Notes: generated by a model from the sequence alone, not told the origin. Positions 20,775 to 34,051 are shown, counted from the stretch's first letter. The stretch is DNA of 64,000 nucleotides from Alkalihalophilus pseudofirmus (GCF_029094545.1 NZ_CP117835.1:124001-188000), one strand, 5' to 3'. A program made the numbers and translations.

Positions 20775-21053
20775 ATGGGTCGTAGTTTGAAAAAAGGACC
20801 TTTCGTTGATGATCATTTAATGAAAAAGGTCGAAGCTCATAACGAAGCTAATGACAAGAAAGTGATCAAAACTTGGTCTCGTCGTTCAACAATTTTCCCT
20901 GAGTTCATCGGGCACACTATCGCAGTATATGATGGCCGTAAGCATGTTCCAGTTTACATTTCTGAAGACATGGTAGGACACAAACTTGGTGAGTTTGCAC
21001 CTACGCGTACGTATAAAGGTCATGCTGCTGATGATAAGAAAACAAGACGTTAA
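20775..21053 (+). CDS. rpsS: 30S ribosomal protein S19
   Basis: A 92-residue 30S head protein that contacts the A-site finger and S13. It begins [19 protein letters not shown] and ends with the basic tail [29 protein letters not shown] weak inverted repeat (TGCGGTTCTCGCG / GAACCG) lies in the 60-base gap after rplB. Confidence 0.97.
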   Translation: MGRSLKKGPFVDDHLMKKVEAHNEANDKKVIKTWSRRSTIFPEFIGHTIAVYDGRKHVPVYISEDMVGHKLGEFAPTRTYKGHAADDKKTRR

Positions 21054-21079
21054 GGTTAGTTAGAGAGGAGGTCCTATCC

Positions 21080-21421
21080 ATGCAAGCTAAAGCTGTAGCA
21101 AAACAAGTGCGTATTGCTCCTCGTAAAGTGCGTTTAGTTGTTGACTTGATTCGTGGAAAGCAAGTAGGTGAGGCGATTGCTATTCTTCGTCACACACCAA
21201 AAGCTGGTTCACCTGTTGTAGAAAAGCTTCTAAACTCTGCAATTGCGAATGCTGAGCATAACTATGAAATGGAGCCAAACAACCTTGTAATTAGTGAAGC
21301 GTATGTAGACGAAGGTGTTACTTTAAAACGTTTCCGTCCACGTGCGATGGGACGTGCGAGCCGTATTAACAAGCGCACTAGCCACATTACACTGGTTGTA
21401 ACTGAAAAGAAGGAGGGATAA
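21080..21421 (+). CDS. rplV: 50S ribosomal protein L22
   Basis: A 113-residue L22 whose long beta hairpin (about 80-102, ending [19 protein letters not shown]) extends into the exit tunnel beside L4. No macrolide-type insertion or deletion is seen in that hairpin. rpsC starts three bases after its stop. Confidence 0.97.
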   Translation: MQAKAVAKQVRIAPRKVRLVVDLIRGKQVGEAIAILRHTPKAGSPVVEKLLNSAIANAEHNYEMEPNNLVISEAYVDEGVTLKRFRPRAMGRASRINKRTSHITLVVTEKKEG

Positions 21422-21424
21422 AGC

Positions 21425-22714
<1,290 letters not shown>

Positions 22715-22730
22715 AAAGGAGGTTTGCTAA

Positions 22731-22991
22731 ATGGAACGCAACCAACGTAAGGTATATACAGGGCGCGTTGTTTCTGACAAAATGGATAAAACAATTTCTG
22801 TTCTTGTTGAAACATACAAAAAAGACCGCCTTTATGGAAAGCGCGTAAAATACTCTAAGAAGTTAAAAGCGCATGATGAAGAAAACGCTGCTAAAATTGG
22901 CGACGTTGTTCGCATCATGGAAACTCGTCCGCTTTCAAAAGATAAACGTTTCCGCTTAGTTGAAATCGTAGAAGAAGCGGTAATCATTTAA
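22731..22991 (+). CDS. rpsQ: 30S ribosomal protein S17
   Basis: An 86-residue OB-fold primary rRNA-binding protein. Typical segments are [19 protein letters not shown] and [20 protein letters not shown], with the C-terminal [25 protein letters not shown], 16 bases after rpmC. Confidence 0.97.
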   Translation: MERNQRKVYTGRVVSDKMDKTISVLVETYKKDRLYGKRVKYSKKLKAHDEENAAKIGDVVRIMETRPLSKDKRFRLVEIVEEAVII

Positions 22992-23024
22992 TAGAAGTTC
23001 TCGATTGAAGGGAGGTAAGATCGC

Positions 23025-23393
23025 ATGATTCAACAAGAATCCCGTTTAAAAGTTGCTGATAACTCTGGTGCTCGTGAAGTACTATGTATTAAAGTATTAG
23101 GTGGTTCTGGCCGTAAGACAGCTAATGTTGGTGATGTTATCGTTTGTTCTGTGAAACAAGCAACACCAGGTGGCGTTGTCAAGAAAGGTGAAGTTGTGAG
23201 AGCAGTAATCGTTCGTTCTAAGAGCGGCGTACGTCGTAACGATGGTTCATACATCAAGTTTGATGAGAACGCAGCAGTTATCGTACGTGACGATAAGAGC
23301 CCACGCGGAACTCGTATTTTCGGACCAGTAGCACGTGAACTTCGTGACAACCAATTCATGAAGATTGTGTCTCTTGCTCCAGAAGTTCTTTAA
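23025..23393 (+). CDS. rplN: 50S ribosomal protein L14
   Basis: A 122-residue L14 at the subunit interface, binding site for the silencing factor RsfS in other bacteria. [27 protein letters not shown] and the C-terminal [26 protein letters not shown] are diagnostic. SD GGGAGG. Confidence 0.97.
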   Translation: MIQQESRLKVADNSGAREVLCIKVLGGSGRKTANVGDVIVCSVKQATPGGVVKKGEVVRAVIVRSKSGVRRNDGSYIKFDENAAVIVRDDKSPRGTRIFGPVARELRDNQFMKIVSLAPEVL

Positions 23394-23431
23394 TAGATAT
23401 TAACGGAAGGCCCTGTCAAGGAGGTGCGAAC

Positions 23432-23752
23432 ATGGCGAAGATGCATGTCAAAAAAGGTGACACAGTTAAGGTCATCTCTGGTAAAGACAAAGGGAAACAA
23501 GGTGTAATCTTAGAAGCTTTTCCTAAGAAGAATCGTGTTCTTGTAGAGGGCGTAAACATTGTGAAGAAACACGCAAAGCCATCTCAAGATAATCCACAAG
23601 GTGGAATCTTGAATCAAGAAGCGCCAATTCATTCTTCAAACGTTATGCCTGTAGATCCTAAGTCTGGTGAACCTACTCGTGTAGGACACAAAATTGAGAA
23701 CGGCAAAAAAGTACGTATTGCTAAGAAGTCTGGCGAAGCATTAGATAAGTAG
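23432..23752 (+). CDS. rplX: 50S ribosomal protein L24
   Basis: A 106-residue assembly-initiating L24 with an N-terminal KOW motif ([19 protein letters not shown], about 5-23). The ATG at 23432 is preferred because GGAGGT lies six bases upstream; the second ATG at 23441 would match the B. subtilis length but is more distant from the SD. Confidence 0.95.
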   Translation: MAKMHVKKGDTVKVISGKDKGKQGVILEAFPKKNRVLVEGVNIVKKHAKPSQDNPQGGILNQEAPIHSSNVMPVDPKSGEPTRVGHKIENGKKVRIAKKSGEALDK

Positions 23753-23778
23753 TCAGTGTGTGAAAGGAGGTCAATCGT

Positions 23779-24318
23779 ATGAATCGTTTAAAAGAGAAGT
23801 ATTCAACTGAAATCGTTCCTTCTCTAGTAGAGAAGTTCAACTACTCATCTGTTATGGCGGTGCCGAAACTTGAGAAAATCGTTGTAAACATGGGTGTTGG
23901 TGATGCTGTATCTAACGCAAAAGCTTTAGATAAAGCTGTAGAAGAATTAGCTGAGATCACTGGTCAAAAGCCATTAATCACAAAAGCTAAAAAATCAATC
24001 GCTGGTTTTAAACTTCGTGAAGGTATGCCTATCGGTGCGAAAGTAACTCTTCGTGGTGAGCGCATGTACCAATTTCTTGATAAGTTAGTTTCTGTTTCAC
24101 TTCCACGTGTACGTGACTTCCGCGGTGTTTCTAAAAAAGCATTCGACGGTCGCGGTAACTACACACTAGGTGTGAAAGAGCAATTAATCTTCCCTGAAAT
24201 TGATTACGATAAAGTTGATAAAGTTCGCGGTATGGACGTTGTTATCGTAACAACTGCGAATACAGACGAAGAAGCTCGTGAACTATTAACACAAATGGGA
24301 ATGCCATTTCAAAAATAA
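23779..24318 (+). CDS. rplE: 50S ribosomal protein L5
   Basis: A 179-residue L5 that binds 5S rRNA and contacts the P-site tRNA and S13. Typical features are the N-terminal [26 protein letters not shown] and the C-terminal [27 protein letters not shown]. Confidence 0.97.
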   Translation: MNRLKEKYSTEIVPSLVEKFNYSSVMAVPKLEKIVVNMGVGDAVSNAKALDKAVEELAEITGQKPLITKAKKSIAGFKLREGMPIGAKVTLRGERMYQFLDKLVSVSLPRVRDFRGVSKKAFDGRGNYTLGVKEQLIFPEIDYDKVDKVRGMDVVIVTTANTDEEARELLTQMGMPFQK

Positions 24319-24322
24319 TTAA

Positions 24323-24535
<213 letters not shown>

Positions 24536-24564
24536 GCCCAAGAACGGGAAGGAGGTAAATAACT

Positions 24565-24963
24565 ATGGTCATGACAGATCCAATTGCAGATATGCTGACT
24601 CGTATTCGTAATGCGAACACAGTTCGTCACGAGAAGCTTGAATTACCTGCTTCAAAGGTAAAGAAAGAAATCGCTGATATCCTTAAGCGTGAAGGCTTTA
24701 TTCGTGACTATGAATATATCGAAGACAATAAGCAAGGTGTAATTCGCATCTTCTTAAAATATGGTGCTACAAATGAGCGTGTAATTACTGGTCTTAAACG
24801 TATCAGTAAGCCTGGTCTACGTGTATATGCGAAAGCTGGAGAGCTTCCTCGTGTATTAGGCGGCCTAGGAATCGCGTTAGTTTCTACATCAAACGGTGTA
24901 ATGACAGACAAGGAAGCACGTCAACAACAAGTAGGCGGAGAAGTATTAGCATACGTTTGGTAA
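24565..24963 (+). CDS. rpsH: 30S ribosomal protein S8
   Basis: A 132-residue 16S central-domain-binding protein. [31 protein letters not shown] and the C-terminal [26 protein letters not shown] are characteristic. In E. coli S8 represses the spc operon. Two in-frame ATGs (24565, 24571) exist, and the first fits the family start [10 protein letters not shown]. Confidence 0.97.
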   Translation: MVMTDPIADMLTRIRNANTVRHEKLELPASKVKKEIADILKREGFIRDYEYIEDNKQGVIRIFLKYGATNERVITGLKRISKPGLRVYAKAGELPRVLGGLGIALVSTSNGVMTDKEARQQQVGGEVLAYVW

Positions 24964-24996
24964 TACATTCCTTGAAATGAATGGAGGTGTACAAGA

Positions 24997-25533
24997 ATGT
25001 CTCGTATTGGTAATAAACCAGTAGAGGTTCCAGCTGGTGTAACAATCACGCTTGATGGAACACTACTTACGGTTAAAGGTCCTAAAGGTGAACTTAGTCG
25101 TAATCTTCACCCGGACATGAAAGTCAATGTAGAAGAAAACCAAGTTACAGTAGAGCGTCCGTCTGAGCACAAGGAGCACAAAGCTCTTCACGGAACTACT
25201 CGCAGCTTAATCAATAACATGGTTGAGGGCGTAACGAAAGGCTACGAGCGTGCGCTTGAGCTTATCGGGGTAGGTTATCGTGCAACAAAGTCAGGACAAA
25301 AGCTTGTACTTAACGTTGGTTACTCTCACCCAGTTGAAATCACTCCTGAAGCGGGTATCGAAATCGAAGTACCTGCTAACACGAAAGTTATCGTTAAAGG
25401 TATCGATAAAGAGCGTGTAGGAGCAGTTGCATCTAATATTCGTTCAGTACGTCTTCCTGAGCCTTACAAAGGTAAAGGTATTCGTTACGAAGGCGAATAT
25501 GTGCGTCGTAAAGAAGGTAAGACTGGTAAATAA
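24997..25533 (+). CDS. rplF: 50S ribosomal protein L6
   Basis: A 178-residue L6 made of two similar domains, bound near the sarcin-ricin loop. [15 protein letters not shown] and the C-terminal [28 protein letters not shown] are characteristic. SD GGAGGTG. Confidence 0.97.
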   Translation: MSRIGNKPVEVPAGVTITLDGTLLTVKGPKGELSRNLHPDMKVNVEENQVTVERPSEHKEHKALHGTTRSLINNMVEGVTKGYERALELIGVGYRATKSGQKLVLNVGYSHPVEITPEAGIEIEVPANTKVIVKGIDKERVGAVASNIRSVRLPEPYKGKGIRYEGEYVRRKEGKTGK

Positions 25534-25559
25534 TTAATTACGGAAAGGAATGACGTTCA

Positions 25560-25922
25560 ATGATTACGAAGCCTAGCAAAAATTTGGCGCGTAAGAAAAG
25601 ACACGCTCACGTACGTCGTGCGATCACAGGAACACCTGAACGTCCACGTCTTAATGTTTTCCGTTCATCAAAACACATTTACGCACAGCTTATCGATGAC
25701 GTAAATGGTGTAACTCTTGCTTCTGCATCTAGCTTAGATAAAGAGCTTGCACTTGAGAACGGTGGAAATAAAGAAGCAGCTAAAGCTGTAGGTGAGCTTG
25801 TTGCTAAACGTGCGGTAGAAAACGGTCATAAAGTAGTAGTGTTTGATCGCGGTGGTTATGTATATCACGGTCGTGTACAAACATTAGCAGATGCAGCTCG
25901 TGAAGCTGGCCTGCAATTCTAA
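25560..25922 (+). CDS. rplR: 50S ribosomal protein L18
   Basis: A 120-residue 5S rRNA-binding protein with the basic N-terminus [30 protein letters not shown] and the C-terminal [26 protein letters not shown]. The SD is the weaker GGAAAGGAA, unlike most neighbours. Confidence 0.97.
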   Translation: MITKPSKNLARKKRHAHVRRAITGTPERPRLNVFRSSKHIYAQLIDDVNGVTLASASSLDKELALENGGNKEAAKAVGELVAKRAVENGHKVVVFDRGGYVYHGRVQTLADAAREAGLQF

Positions 25923-25943
25923 AGAACAAAGGAGGGAAAACGA

Positions 25944-26444
25944 ATGCGTCGTATTGACCCTAATACGTTGGAACTTGAAGAGAAAGTAGTAGCTGTCAAT
26001 CGTGTAGCGAAAGTAGTTAAAGGTGGACGTCGTTTCCGCTTTGCTGCATTGGTTGTAGTAGGCGATAAGAACGGCCATGTCGGCTTCGGTATGGGTAAAG
26101 CTCAGGAAGTTCCTGAGGCAATCCGTAAAGCGGTAGAAGATGCAAAGAAAAACCTCATTGAAGTACCAGTTGTTGGTACATCAATTCCACACGAGATCAT
26201 CGGTCACTTTGGTGCAGGGCGCGTATTATTAAAGCCTGCTTCTGAAGGTACTGGAGTAATCGCTGGAGGTCCTGTACGTGCGGTATTAGAACTTGCTGGT
26301 GTAGGTGACATTCTTTCTAAATCACTAGGTTCTAACAACCCAATCAACATGGTTCGTGCAACTATGCAAGGACTTAAAGAACTGAAGCGTGCTGAGGAAG
26401 TTGCAAAACTTCGCGGTAAATCAGTGGAAGAACTGTTAGGATAA
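25944..26444 (+). CDS. rpsE: 30S ribosomal protein S5
   Basis: A 166-residue S5 of the decoding fidelity region and mRNA channel. The N-terminal dsRNA-binding-like domain contains the loop [21 protein letters not shown] (about 20-40), site of spectinomycin resistance changes, which appears wild type. The C-terminal domain [20 protein letters not shown] is intact. rpmD follows after 13 bases. Confidence 0.97.
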   Translation: MRRIDPNTLELEEKVVAVNRVAKVVKGGRRFRFAALVVVGDKNGHVGFGMGKAQEVPEAIRKAVEDAKKNLIEVPVVGTSIPHEIIGHFGAGRVLLKPASEGTGVIAGGPVRAVLELAGVGDILSKSLGSNNPINMVRATMQGLKELKRAEEVAKLRGKSVEELLG

Positions 26445-26457
26445 GGAGGGAACGTCA

Positions 26458-26646
26458 ATGGCTAAGAAATTAGAAATTACCCTCACTCGTAGTCTTATCG
26501 GTCGTCCGGAAGACCAACGCGTTACAGTGAACACACTTGGATTACGCAAAATGCACCAAACTGTTGTTCAAGAAGATAACGCTGCGATTCGCGGTATGGT
26601 AAATAAGGTATCTCACCTTTTAACAGTAAAAGAAATCGAAGCTTAA
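26458..26646 (+). CDS. rpmD: 50S ribosomal protein L30
   Basis: A 62-residue L30 with [33 protein letters not shown] and [30 protein letters not shown]. It sits in the conserved rpsE-rpmD-rplO order. Confidence 0.96.
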   Translation: MAKKLEITLTRSLIGRPEDQRVTVNTLGLRKMHQTVVQEDNAAIRGMVNKVSHLLTVKEIEA

Positions 26647-26677
26647 TAGCTTAATTTATACATGAGGAGGTGTCGAC

Positions 26678-27118
26678 ATGAAACTTCATGAGTTGAAGCC
26701 CGCAGAAGGATCACGTAAAGTACGTAATCGTGTAGGACGTGGTATCGGTTCTGGTAACGGTAAGACATCAGGTAAAGGTCACAAAGGTCAAAACGCTCGT
26801 TCTGGCGGTGGCGTACGTCCTGGTTTCGAGGGTGGTCAAAACCCATTATACCGTCGTCTACCAAAACGCGGCTTTACTAACCCGACTCGTAAGGAGTTTA
26901 CAGTGATTAACCTTGAGACGCTCAATCGTTTTGATGCAGGTACTGAGGTAACACCAGAACTACTTATCGAATCAGGTACAGTAAAGAACGTAAGAAACGG
27001 AATCAAGATCCTTGGAAACGGAAAGCTTGAAAAGAACTTAACAGTTAAAGCACATAAGTTTTCTGCATCTGCAGTTGAGGCAATCGAAGCTGCTGGCGGA
27101 AAAACTGAGGTGATTTAA
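26678..27118 (+). CDS. rplO: 50S ribosomal protein L15
   Basis: A 146-residue L15. The glycine/basic-rich N-terminal extension ([26 protein letters not shown], about 21-46) threads into 23S rRNA; the globular C-terminus ends [14 protein letters not shown]. Its TAA overlaps the secY ATG by one base, which couples ribosome synthesis to the translocon gene. Confidence 0.97.
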   Translation: MKLHELKPAEGSRKVRNRVGRGIGSGNGKTSGKGHKGQNARSGGGVRPGFEGGQNPLYRRLPKRGFTNPTRKEFTVINLETLNRFDAGTEVTPELLIESGTVKNVRNGIKILGNGKLEKNLTVKAHKFSASAVEAIEAAGGKTEVI

Positions 27119-28410
27119 TGTTCGGGACGATCTCCAACATTATTCGAGTGGGTGACATACGACGTAAGGTTGTTTTCACCCTACTCATGCTCGTTGTCTT
27201 TCGGATCGGTAGCTTTATCCCTGTACCAGGGGCAAACAGTGATGTTCTGAACTTCCATGACCAATTGAATGCCTTCGGGTTCTTAAATACTTTTGGTGGT
27301 GGAGCACTTGGCAACTTCTCGATTTTCGCAATGGGTATTATGCCATACATCACTGCATCGATTGTGGTTCAGTTGTTGCAAATGGATGTTGTACCTAAGT
27401 TTGCCGAGTGGGCTAAAGAGGGGGAAGCTGGCCGACGTAAGCTGGCACAGTTCACCCGATATGGAACGATCGTTTTAGGTTTTGTTCAAGCAATTGGAAT
27501 GTCTATTGGATTTAACTCCTTTTTCCCAGGATTAATTCCAAATCCAAGTGTTCCAACTTATTTGTTTATTGCACTTGTTCTTACAGCGGGAACAGCATTT
27601 CTTATGTGGCTTGGTGAACAAATTACCGCTAAGGGTGTTGGTAATGGTATTTCGATCATTATCTTTGCAGGTATCGCAGCTGGTATTCCAAACGGACTTA
27701 ACCAATTGTATGCTACACAGATTCAAGATGCTGGCGAACAGCTATTCTTGAGTATCGTTTCATTATTACTACTTGCTTTAGCAATACTAGCTATTATTGT
27801 TGGTGTTATCTTTGTTCAACAAGCATTACGCAAGATTCCTGTTCAATACGCAAAACGCTTAGTTGGTCGTAGTCCTGTAGGTGGTCAATCTACACACTTA
27901 CCATTAAAAGTGAACGGCGCAGGGGTAATTCCGGTTATCTTCGCACTTTCACTATTCATCTTCCCTCCAACAGTTGCCGGGTTCTTCGGAACGGATAATG
28001 CAATTGCTGCATGGGTAACAAGAGTATTTGATTATACTCAGCCGGTGGGTATGGTAGTGTATGCATTGCTTATCATTGGATTTACGTACTTCTATACATT
28101 TATCCAGGTCAATCCTGAAAAAATGGCCGAGAACCTCAAAAAGCAAGGTGGCTATATTCCAGGAATTCGTCCCGGTAAAACAACTCAAGTGTACTTAACT
28201 CGCATTTTATACCGTTTAACGTTTGTCGGAGCATTGTTCCTAGCAACTGTAGCAATTATCCCGGTTTTCTTCACACGATTAATGGGTCTGCCAGCGGCGA
28301 TTCAAATCGGTGGTACTGGATTATTAATCGTAGTTGGTGTAGCATTAGACACGATGAAACAGATAGAAGGACAGCTTATTAAACGTTCTTATAAAGGCTT
28401 TATTAAGTAA
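27118..28410 (+). CDS. secY: Preprotein translocase subunit SecY
   Basis: A 430-residue, ten-helix channel subunit of SecYEG. Visible signatures include the plug/TM2 region FNFHD-type segment near residues 45-70, GIMPYITASIVVQLLQMDVVP (about 75-95), the C4-C5 cytosolic loops RKIPVQYAKRLVGR (about 240-254), and NPEKMAENLKKQGGYIPGIRPG (about 325-346). Translation starts within the rplO stop codon. Its SecE partner is at 1002-1196; SecG is not in this window. Confidence 0.97.
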   Translation: MFGTISNIIRVGDIRRKVVFTLLMLVVFRIGSFIPVPGANSDVLNFHDQLNAFGFLNTFGGGALGNFSIFAMGIMPYITASIVVQLLQMDVVPKFAEWAKEGEAGRRKLAQFTRYGTIVLGFVQAIGMSIGFNSFFPGLIPNPSVPTYLFIALVLTAGTAFLMWLGEQITAKGVGNGISIIIFAGIAAGIPNGLNQLYATQIQDAGEQLFLSIVSLLLLALAILAIIVGVIFVQQALRKIPVQYAKRLVGRSPVGGQSTHLPLKVNGAGVIPVIFALSLFIFPPTVAGFFGTDNAIAAWVTRVFDYTQPVGMVVYALLIIGFTYFYTFIQVNPEKMAENLKKQGGYIPGIRPGKTTQVYLTRILYRLTFVGALFLATVAIIPVFFTRLMGLPAAIQIGGTGLLIVVGVALDTMKQIEGQLIKRSYKGFIK

Positions 28411-29882
<1,472 letters not shown>

Positions 29883-29900
29883 ATGTAGGTGATGGATGTA

Positions 29901-30224
29901 ATGAACGACTCTGGTCCGAGTCCCGGTATCGGTCAAATTGCTATCGGACAGATAGTGCAAGTCAAAAAAGGTAGAGACGAAGGCAGCTATGCTGTGGTCA
30001 TTGAGGTCCAAAATGATCGTTATGTCTTGATTGCTGATGGAGATAAGCGTAAAATTGATCGAGCTAAGAAGAAAAACATCAACCATCTAGAATTGTTGAA
30101 CTACATTGCTCCTGAAATACGTATGAGCGTTGAAGAAACGGGACGTGTTACTAACGGAAAGCTCCGCTATGCACTTAGCGGTTTCCTAAAACAACAACTT
30201 GATTTGCTGAAGGAAGGAGAGTAA
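29901..30224 (+). CDS. KOW-domain RNA-binding protein
   Basis: A small protein (107 residues from the ATG at 29901) with an N-terminal KOW/SH3-like motif ([22 protein letters not shown]) followed by a basic segment ([23 protein letters not shown]). It resembles the uncharacterised L14e-like protein encoded between map and infA in other bacilli (YbzG type). AGGTGA eight bases upstream supports the start; in-frame starts at 29889 and 29892 are possible. The location suggests a ribosome-linked RNA-binding role, but no function is shown by the sequence. Confidence 0.8.
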   Translation: MNDSGPSPGIGQIAIGQIVQVKKGRDEGSYAVVIEVQNDRYVLIADGDKRKIDRAKKKNINHLELLNYIAPEIRMSVEETGRVTNGKLRYALSGFLKQQLDLLKEGE

Positions 30225-30228
30225 ATTC

Positions 30229-30447
30229 ATGGCCAAAGAGGATGTAATTGAAGTGGAAGGTACGGTCATCGAGCCGCTGCCAAACGCAATGTTTCGTGTA
30301 GAGTTAGAGAATGGTCACAAGATCCTTGCTCATGTTTCTGGTAAGATTCGTATGCACTTTATCCGAATCCTTCCTGGAGATAAAGTAACGGTTGAACTAT
30401 CACCGTATGACTTGACTCGTGGACGAATCACATATCGATACAAATAA
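30229..30447 (+). CDS. infA: Translation initiation factor IF-1
   Basis: A 72-residue OB-fold factor that binds the 30S A site during initiation. [62 protein letters not shown] is diagnostic family sequence, and SD GAAGGAGAG overlaps the previous gene's end. A strong non-terminator hairpin follows it before rpmJ. Confidence 0.97.
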   Translation: MAKEDVIEVEGTVIEPLPNAMFRVELENGHKILAHVSGKIRMHFIRILPGDKVTVELSPYDLTRGRITYRYK

Positions 30448-30460
30448 ACGTTGCGATTTG

Positions 30461-30490
30461 CTAGCGAGATCTATCCGATAGACTTGCTAG
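30461..30490 (+). other. Hairpin between infA and rpmJ
   Basis: CTAGCGAG (30461-30468) pairs with CTTGCTAG (30483-30490), and TCTAT (30470-30474) with ATAGA (30478-30482): 13 bp with a single bulged A and a 3-base loop. There is no T run. It may be an RNA processing or protein-binding site. Confidence 0.65.
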
Positions 30491-30541
30491 ATGTGAATTG
30501 AACGATTACAATTAAATGCACTCCGTACCATAAGGAGGTAA

Positions 30542-30661
<120 letters not shown>

Positions 30662-30683
30662 TATTTAAGGAGGTGCACAGCAC

Positions 30684-31049
30684 ATGGCACGTGTCGCAGG
30701 TGTAGATATTCCTCGTGATAAGCGAGTGGTTGTATCACTCACTTATATCTATGGAGTTGGAAAAACAAAGTCATCTGAAATTTTAGCGGAAGCTGGCGTA
30801 TCTGAGGATACTCGCGTTCGTGATTTAACAGAAGAAGAATTAGGTCGTATTCGTGAAGCAGTTGAAGCTCACACAGTTGAGGGTGACCTTCGTCGTGAAG
30901 TATCACTTAACATCAAACGCCTAATCGAAATCGGTTCATACCGTGGTATCCGCCACCGTCGTGGTTTACCAGTTCGTGGTCAAAACTCTAAAAACAATGC
31001 TCGTACGCGTAAAGGTCCTCGTCGTACAGTAGCAAACAAGAAGAAATAG
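30684..31049 (+). CDS. rpsM: 30S ribosomal protein S13
   Basis: A 121-residue 30S head protein bridging to the 50S and contacting P-site tRNA with its basic C-terminal tail ([21 protein letters not shown]). The helix-two-turns-helix region ([19 protein letters not shown]) is typical. SD AAGGAGGTG. Confidence 0.97.
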   Translation: MARVAGVDIPRDKRVVVSLTYIYGVGKTKSSEILAEAGVSEDTRVRDLTEEELGRIREAVEAHTVEGDLRREVSLNIKRLIEIGSYRGIRHRRGLPVRGQNSKNNARTRKGPRRTVANKKK

Positions 31050-31069
31050 TAAAGGAGGTCGCATAAAAA

Positions 31070-31462
31070 ATGGCTAAGAAAACGAATACTCGTCCAAAGC
31101 GTCGTCAACGTAAAAATGTTGAGGCTGGTGTTGCGCACATCCGTTCAACATTCAACAACACTATTGTGACGATCACTGACACGCACGGCAATGCTATTTC
31201 TTGGGCAAGTGCAGGTGCATTAGGATTTAAAGGTTCTCGTAAGTCTACTCCATTCGCAGCGCAAATGGCAGCTGAAACAGCAGCTAAAACAGCAATGGAG
31301 CATGGCATGAAAACAATCGAAGTTTCTGTAAAAGGCCCTGGTGCTGGTCGTGAAGCTGCGATTCGTTCACTACAAGCTGTTGGACTTGAAGTTAACATGA
31401 TCAAAGATGTTACTCCAGTTCCTCATAACGGTTGCCGTCCGCCAAAACGTCGTAGAGTGTAA
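31070..31462 (+). CDS. rpsK: 30S ribosomal protein S11
   Basis: A 130-residue 30S platform protein beside the E-site m[49 protein letters not shown] and the C-terminal [18 protein letters not shown] are diagnostic. A 167-base structured gap separates it from rpoA. Confidence 0.97.
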   Translation: MAKKTNTRPKRRQRKNVEAGVAHIRSTFNNTIVTITDTHGNAISWASAGALGFKGSRKSTPFAAQMAAETAAKTAMEHGMKTIEVSVKGPGAGREAAIRSLQAVGLEVNMIKDVTPVPHNGCRPPKRRRV

Positions 31463-31495
31463 CGAAATCAATCATTGTATAGATTTCCTGAAAGT

Positions 31496-31591
31496 GTCAA
31501 TAATGGATGAGACGAATACATCCGATTGACAAAAAGGTGAAACGGTTGGGAACTGCCTAATGGGGATTTCCGGTTAGGCTTTCCTGGCAGT
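31496..31591 (+). other. Structured leader between rpsK and rpoA
   Basis: A nested hairpin pairs GTCAAT (31496-31501) with ATTGAC (31525-31530), enclosing GGATG (31505-31509) with CATCC (31519-31523). Downstream, GCCTAA (31555-31560)/TTAGGC (31574-31579) competes with ACTGCC (31552-31557)/GGCAGT (31586-31591), because both use 31555-31557. I recognise no named element. Confidence 0.55.
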
Positions 31592-31629
31592 CTACCGGAG
31601 TTCGACGTTTTGAAGGAGGGTTTGTTTTA

Positions 31630-32574
31630 ATGATTGAAATCGAAAAGCCAAATATTGAAACGGTTGAAGTTAGTGAAGACGCAAAGTACGGTAAATTTGT
31701 CGTTGAGCCACTAGAGCGTGGGTATGGAACGACTCTTGGTAACTCCTTACGTCGTATTCTTTTATCTTCTCTTCCTGGTGCTGCTGTTACTTCAGTTCAA
31801 ATTGATAGTGTTCTGCACGAATTCTCAACAATTGAAGGTGTTGTAGAAGACGTAACGACTATTATCTTGAACCTTAAGAAACTTGCACTTAAGATTTATT
31901 CTGATGAAGAGAAGACGCTAGAGGTAGATGTTCAAGGTGAAGGTGTAGTAACTGCAGGCGATTTAACACATGATAGTGATATCGAAGTGCTAAATCCAGA
32001 TCTGCATATTGCAACTTTAGCAAAAGGAGCACACTTCCATATGCGCCTTACAGCAAAGCGTGGCCGTGGTTACGCACTTGCTGAAGGGAATAAGAATGAC
32101 GATCAACCGATTGGTGTTCTTCCTATTGACTCTATTTACACACCGGTATCTCGTGTCAACTATCAAGTTGAAAACACTCGTGTCGGTCAAGTCACCAACT
32201 ATGACAAACTAACCCTTGATGTGTGGACTGACGGAAGCATTCGCCCAGAAGAGGCTGTGTCACTTGGCGCAAAAATCTTAACTGAGCATCTTAATATTTT
32301 TGTAGGCTTAACGGATCAAGCACAAAATGCTGAAATCATGGTCGAAAAAGAAGAAGATCAAAAGGAAAAAGTTCTTGAAATGACGATTGAAGAACTTGAT
32401 CTTTCTGTTCGTTCTTACAACTGCCTGAAGCGTGCTGGTATCAATACGGTACAAGAGTTAACGCAGAAGTCAGAAGAAGACATGATGAAAGTACGTAACC
32501 TTGGACGTAAGTCACTAGAAGAAGTTCAAGAGAAACTTGGCGAACTAGGTTTAGGCCTTCGTAAAGAAGACTAA
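31630..32574 (+). CDS. rpoA: DNA-directed RNA polymerase subunit alpha
   Basis: A 314-residue alpha subunit. The N-terminal dimerisation/assembly domain (about 1-230) has [26 protein letters not shown]; a flexible acidic linker ([14 protein letters not shown]) leads to the C-terminal domain (about 245-314) with helix-hairpin-helix motifs ([37 protein letters not shown]) that bind UP elements and activators. SD GGAGGG. It is between rpsK and rplQ in the alpha operon. Confidence 0.98.
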   Translation: MIEIEKPNIETVEVSEDAKYGKFVVEPLERGYGTTLGNSLRRILLSSLPGAAVTSVQIDSVLHEFSTIEGVVEDVTTIILNLKKLALKIYSDEEKTLEVDVQGEGVVTAGDLTHDSDIEVLNPDLHIATLAKGAHFHMRLTAKRGRGYALAEGNKNDDQPIGVLPIDSIYTPVSRVNYQVENTRVGQVTNYDKLTLDVWTDGSIRPEEAVSLGAKILTEHLNIFVGLTDQAQNAEIMVEKEEDQKEKVLEMTIEELDLSVRSYNCLKRAGINTVQELTQKSEEDMMKVRNLGRKSLEEVQEKLGELGLGLRKED

Positions 32575-32666
32575 TCCCAGCCTGCTCTTAACTCTTTTAA
32601 GGTTTGAAAGTTCTTTTATATCTCTGGCTTAACAGCAAGAGAAGGTAACAAAGGAGGGAAACGAAC

Positions 32667-33029
32667 ATGGCATACGCAAAATTAGGTCGTGATAGTGCTG
32701 GTCGTAAGGCTCTTTTCCGTGACTTAGCAACTGACCTTATCATTAATGAGCGCATCGAAACGACTGAAGCGAAAGCAAAAGAGCTACGTTCTATCGTTGA
32801 GAAAATGATCACTTTAGGGAAGCGTGGAGATCTTCATGCTCGTCGTCAAGCTGCAGCTTTCATTCGTCGTGAAGTAGCTAACGAAGAGACTAACGAAGAT
32901 GCAATCCAAAAGCTATTCTCTGAAATCGCAACTCGTTACGAGGATCGTCAAGGCGGTTACACTCGTATTCTTAAAGTTGGTCCTCGTCGTGGAGACGGTG
33001 CACCAATGGCGATTATTGAACTTGTATAA
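32667..33029 (+). CDS. rplQ: 50S ribosomal protein L17
   Basis: A 120-residue tunnel-exit protein. [62 protein letters not shown] is family sequence. This is the last gene of the S10-spc-alpha run; a large terminator fold follows. Confidence 0.97.
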   Translation: MAYAKLGRDSAGRKALFRDLATDLIINERIETTEAKAKELRSIVEKMITLGKRGDLHARRQAAAFIRREVANEETNEDAIQKLFSEIATRYEDRQGGYTRILKVGPRRGDGAPMAIIELV

Positions 33030-33046
33030 TTAGAGTCTTTAAAGAG

Positions 33047-33131
33047 TCATTATATGAGGCGACAAAGGGCTGTACAGGATCTGAGCAAGTAACGCTCTGA
33101 CTCTGGGGGCCCTTTTTTGTTGCTCATATAT
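33047..33131 (+). terminator. Large terminator fold after rplQ
   Basis: The core is AAAGGGC (33064-33070) with GCCCTTT (33109-33115), followed by TTTGTTG. The stem continues outward: GCGAC with GTTGC and ATATGAG with CTCATAT pair across small bulges, so the base-paired arms reach about 20 bp. It ends the S10-spc-alpha transcript. Confidence 0.85.
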
Positions 33132-33214
33132 TTGTCATAGAGAATGGGACCACTCCTATATATTGATTTCATTCGGTTTCATTCGAGTAAAAGACCTTTT
33201 GAGGAGGGTTTTAT

Positions 33215-34051
33215 TTGTCTGCTTTTATTGAGCTTAAGGAAGTATCGTTTCAATACGAAGAATCGAAGGATCTAGCGCTTCATGACTTGACGATCTCCTT
33301 TAACCGAAAGGAATGGGTGTCCATTCTAGGACGAAATGGATCAGGTAAGTCCACGTTTGGCAGGTTAATCAATGCCTTGCTGACACCGCAGCAAGGCAAG
33401 GTGATAGTAGATGGCTTCCATACATCTTCTGAAGAGGAGTTATGGCAAGTGAGAAAGCGTGTCGGTATGATTTTTCAAAATCCAGATCATCAATTCGTTG
33501 CAACGACTGTTCGCGATGATATTGCTTTTGGGTTAGAAAATCAGGGGATTCCTCGTGATGAGATAATCTCTCGGATCGAAAAGTACTCTCAATTAATCGG
33601 TATCAGTCATCTCTTAGATGCAGAGCCTCACCGCCTATCTGGCGGACAGAAGCAGCGTGTAGCGATTGCTGGCATTATTGCCCTAGAGCCTGATCTAATA
33701 ATATTTGATGAAGCAACGTCCATGCTTGATCCCTCAGGCCGTAAAGATGTCATGAAAACGATGAAGATGCTTCATGACCGCGGTATGGCTATTATGACGA
33801 TTACTCATGACATGGAAGAAGCAGTCATGGCTGAACGTGTACTTATCTTTGAAAATGGTCAAATAAAAGCAGATGGTTCACCCAAAGAGGTATTTCAATC
33901 GAGTGAACAGTTAGAAGCTGCTGGTTTGAAGGTGCCTTTTTCTGTACGTCTTGCTCATGAGCTAGAACAAAAGGGGATCAGCTTCGAGCAGTTACCTCTG
34001 ACGGAAGGAGAGTTGGTGCGGGCGTTATGGACATATCATTCAAAGGCGTAG
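33215..34051 (+). CDS. ecfA1: ECF transporter ATPase subunit A1 (CbiO1)
   Basis: A 278-residue ABC ATPase of the shared energizing module for energy-coupling factor vitamin/metal importers. Walker A is GRNGSGKST (about 39-47), Q-loop MIFQNPDHQ, signature LSGGQKQR, Walker B LIIFDEATSMLD, H-switch His in MTITHDME. The TTG start follows GGAGGG by six bases. It overlaps ecfA2 by 25 bases. Substrate-binding S subunits are encoded elsewhere, so the substrate cannot be read from this locus. Confidence 0.95.
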   Translation: MSAFIELKEVSFQYEESKDLALHDLTISFNRKEWVSILGRNGSGKSTFGRLINALLTPQQGKVIVDGFHTSSEEELWQVRKRVGMIFQNPDHQFVATTVRDDIAFGLENQGIPRDEIISRIEKYSQLIGISHLLDAEPHRLSGGQKQRVAIAGIIALEPDLIIFDEATSMLDPSGRKDVMKTMKMLHDRGMAIMTITHDMEEAVMAERVLIFENGQIKADGSPKEVFQSSEQLEAAGLKVPFSVRLAHELEQKGISFEQLPLTEGELVRALWTYHSKA

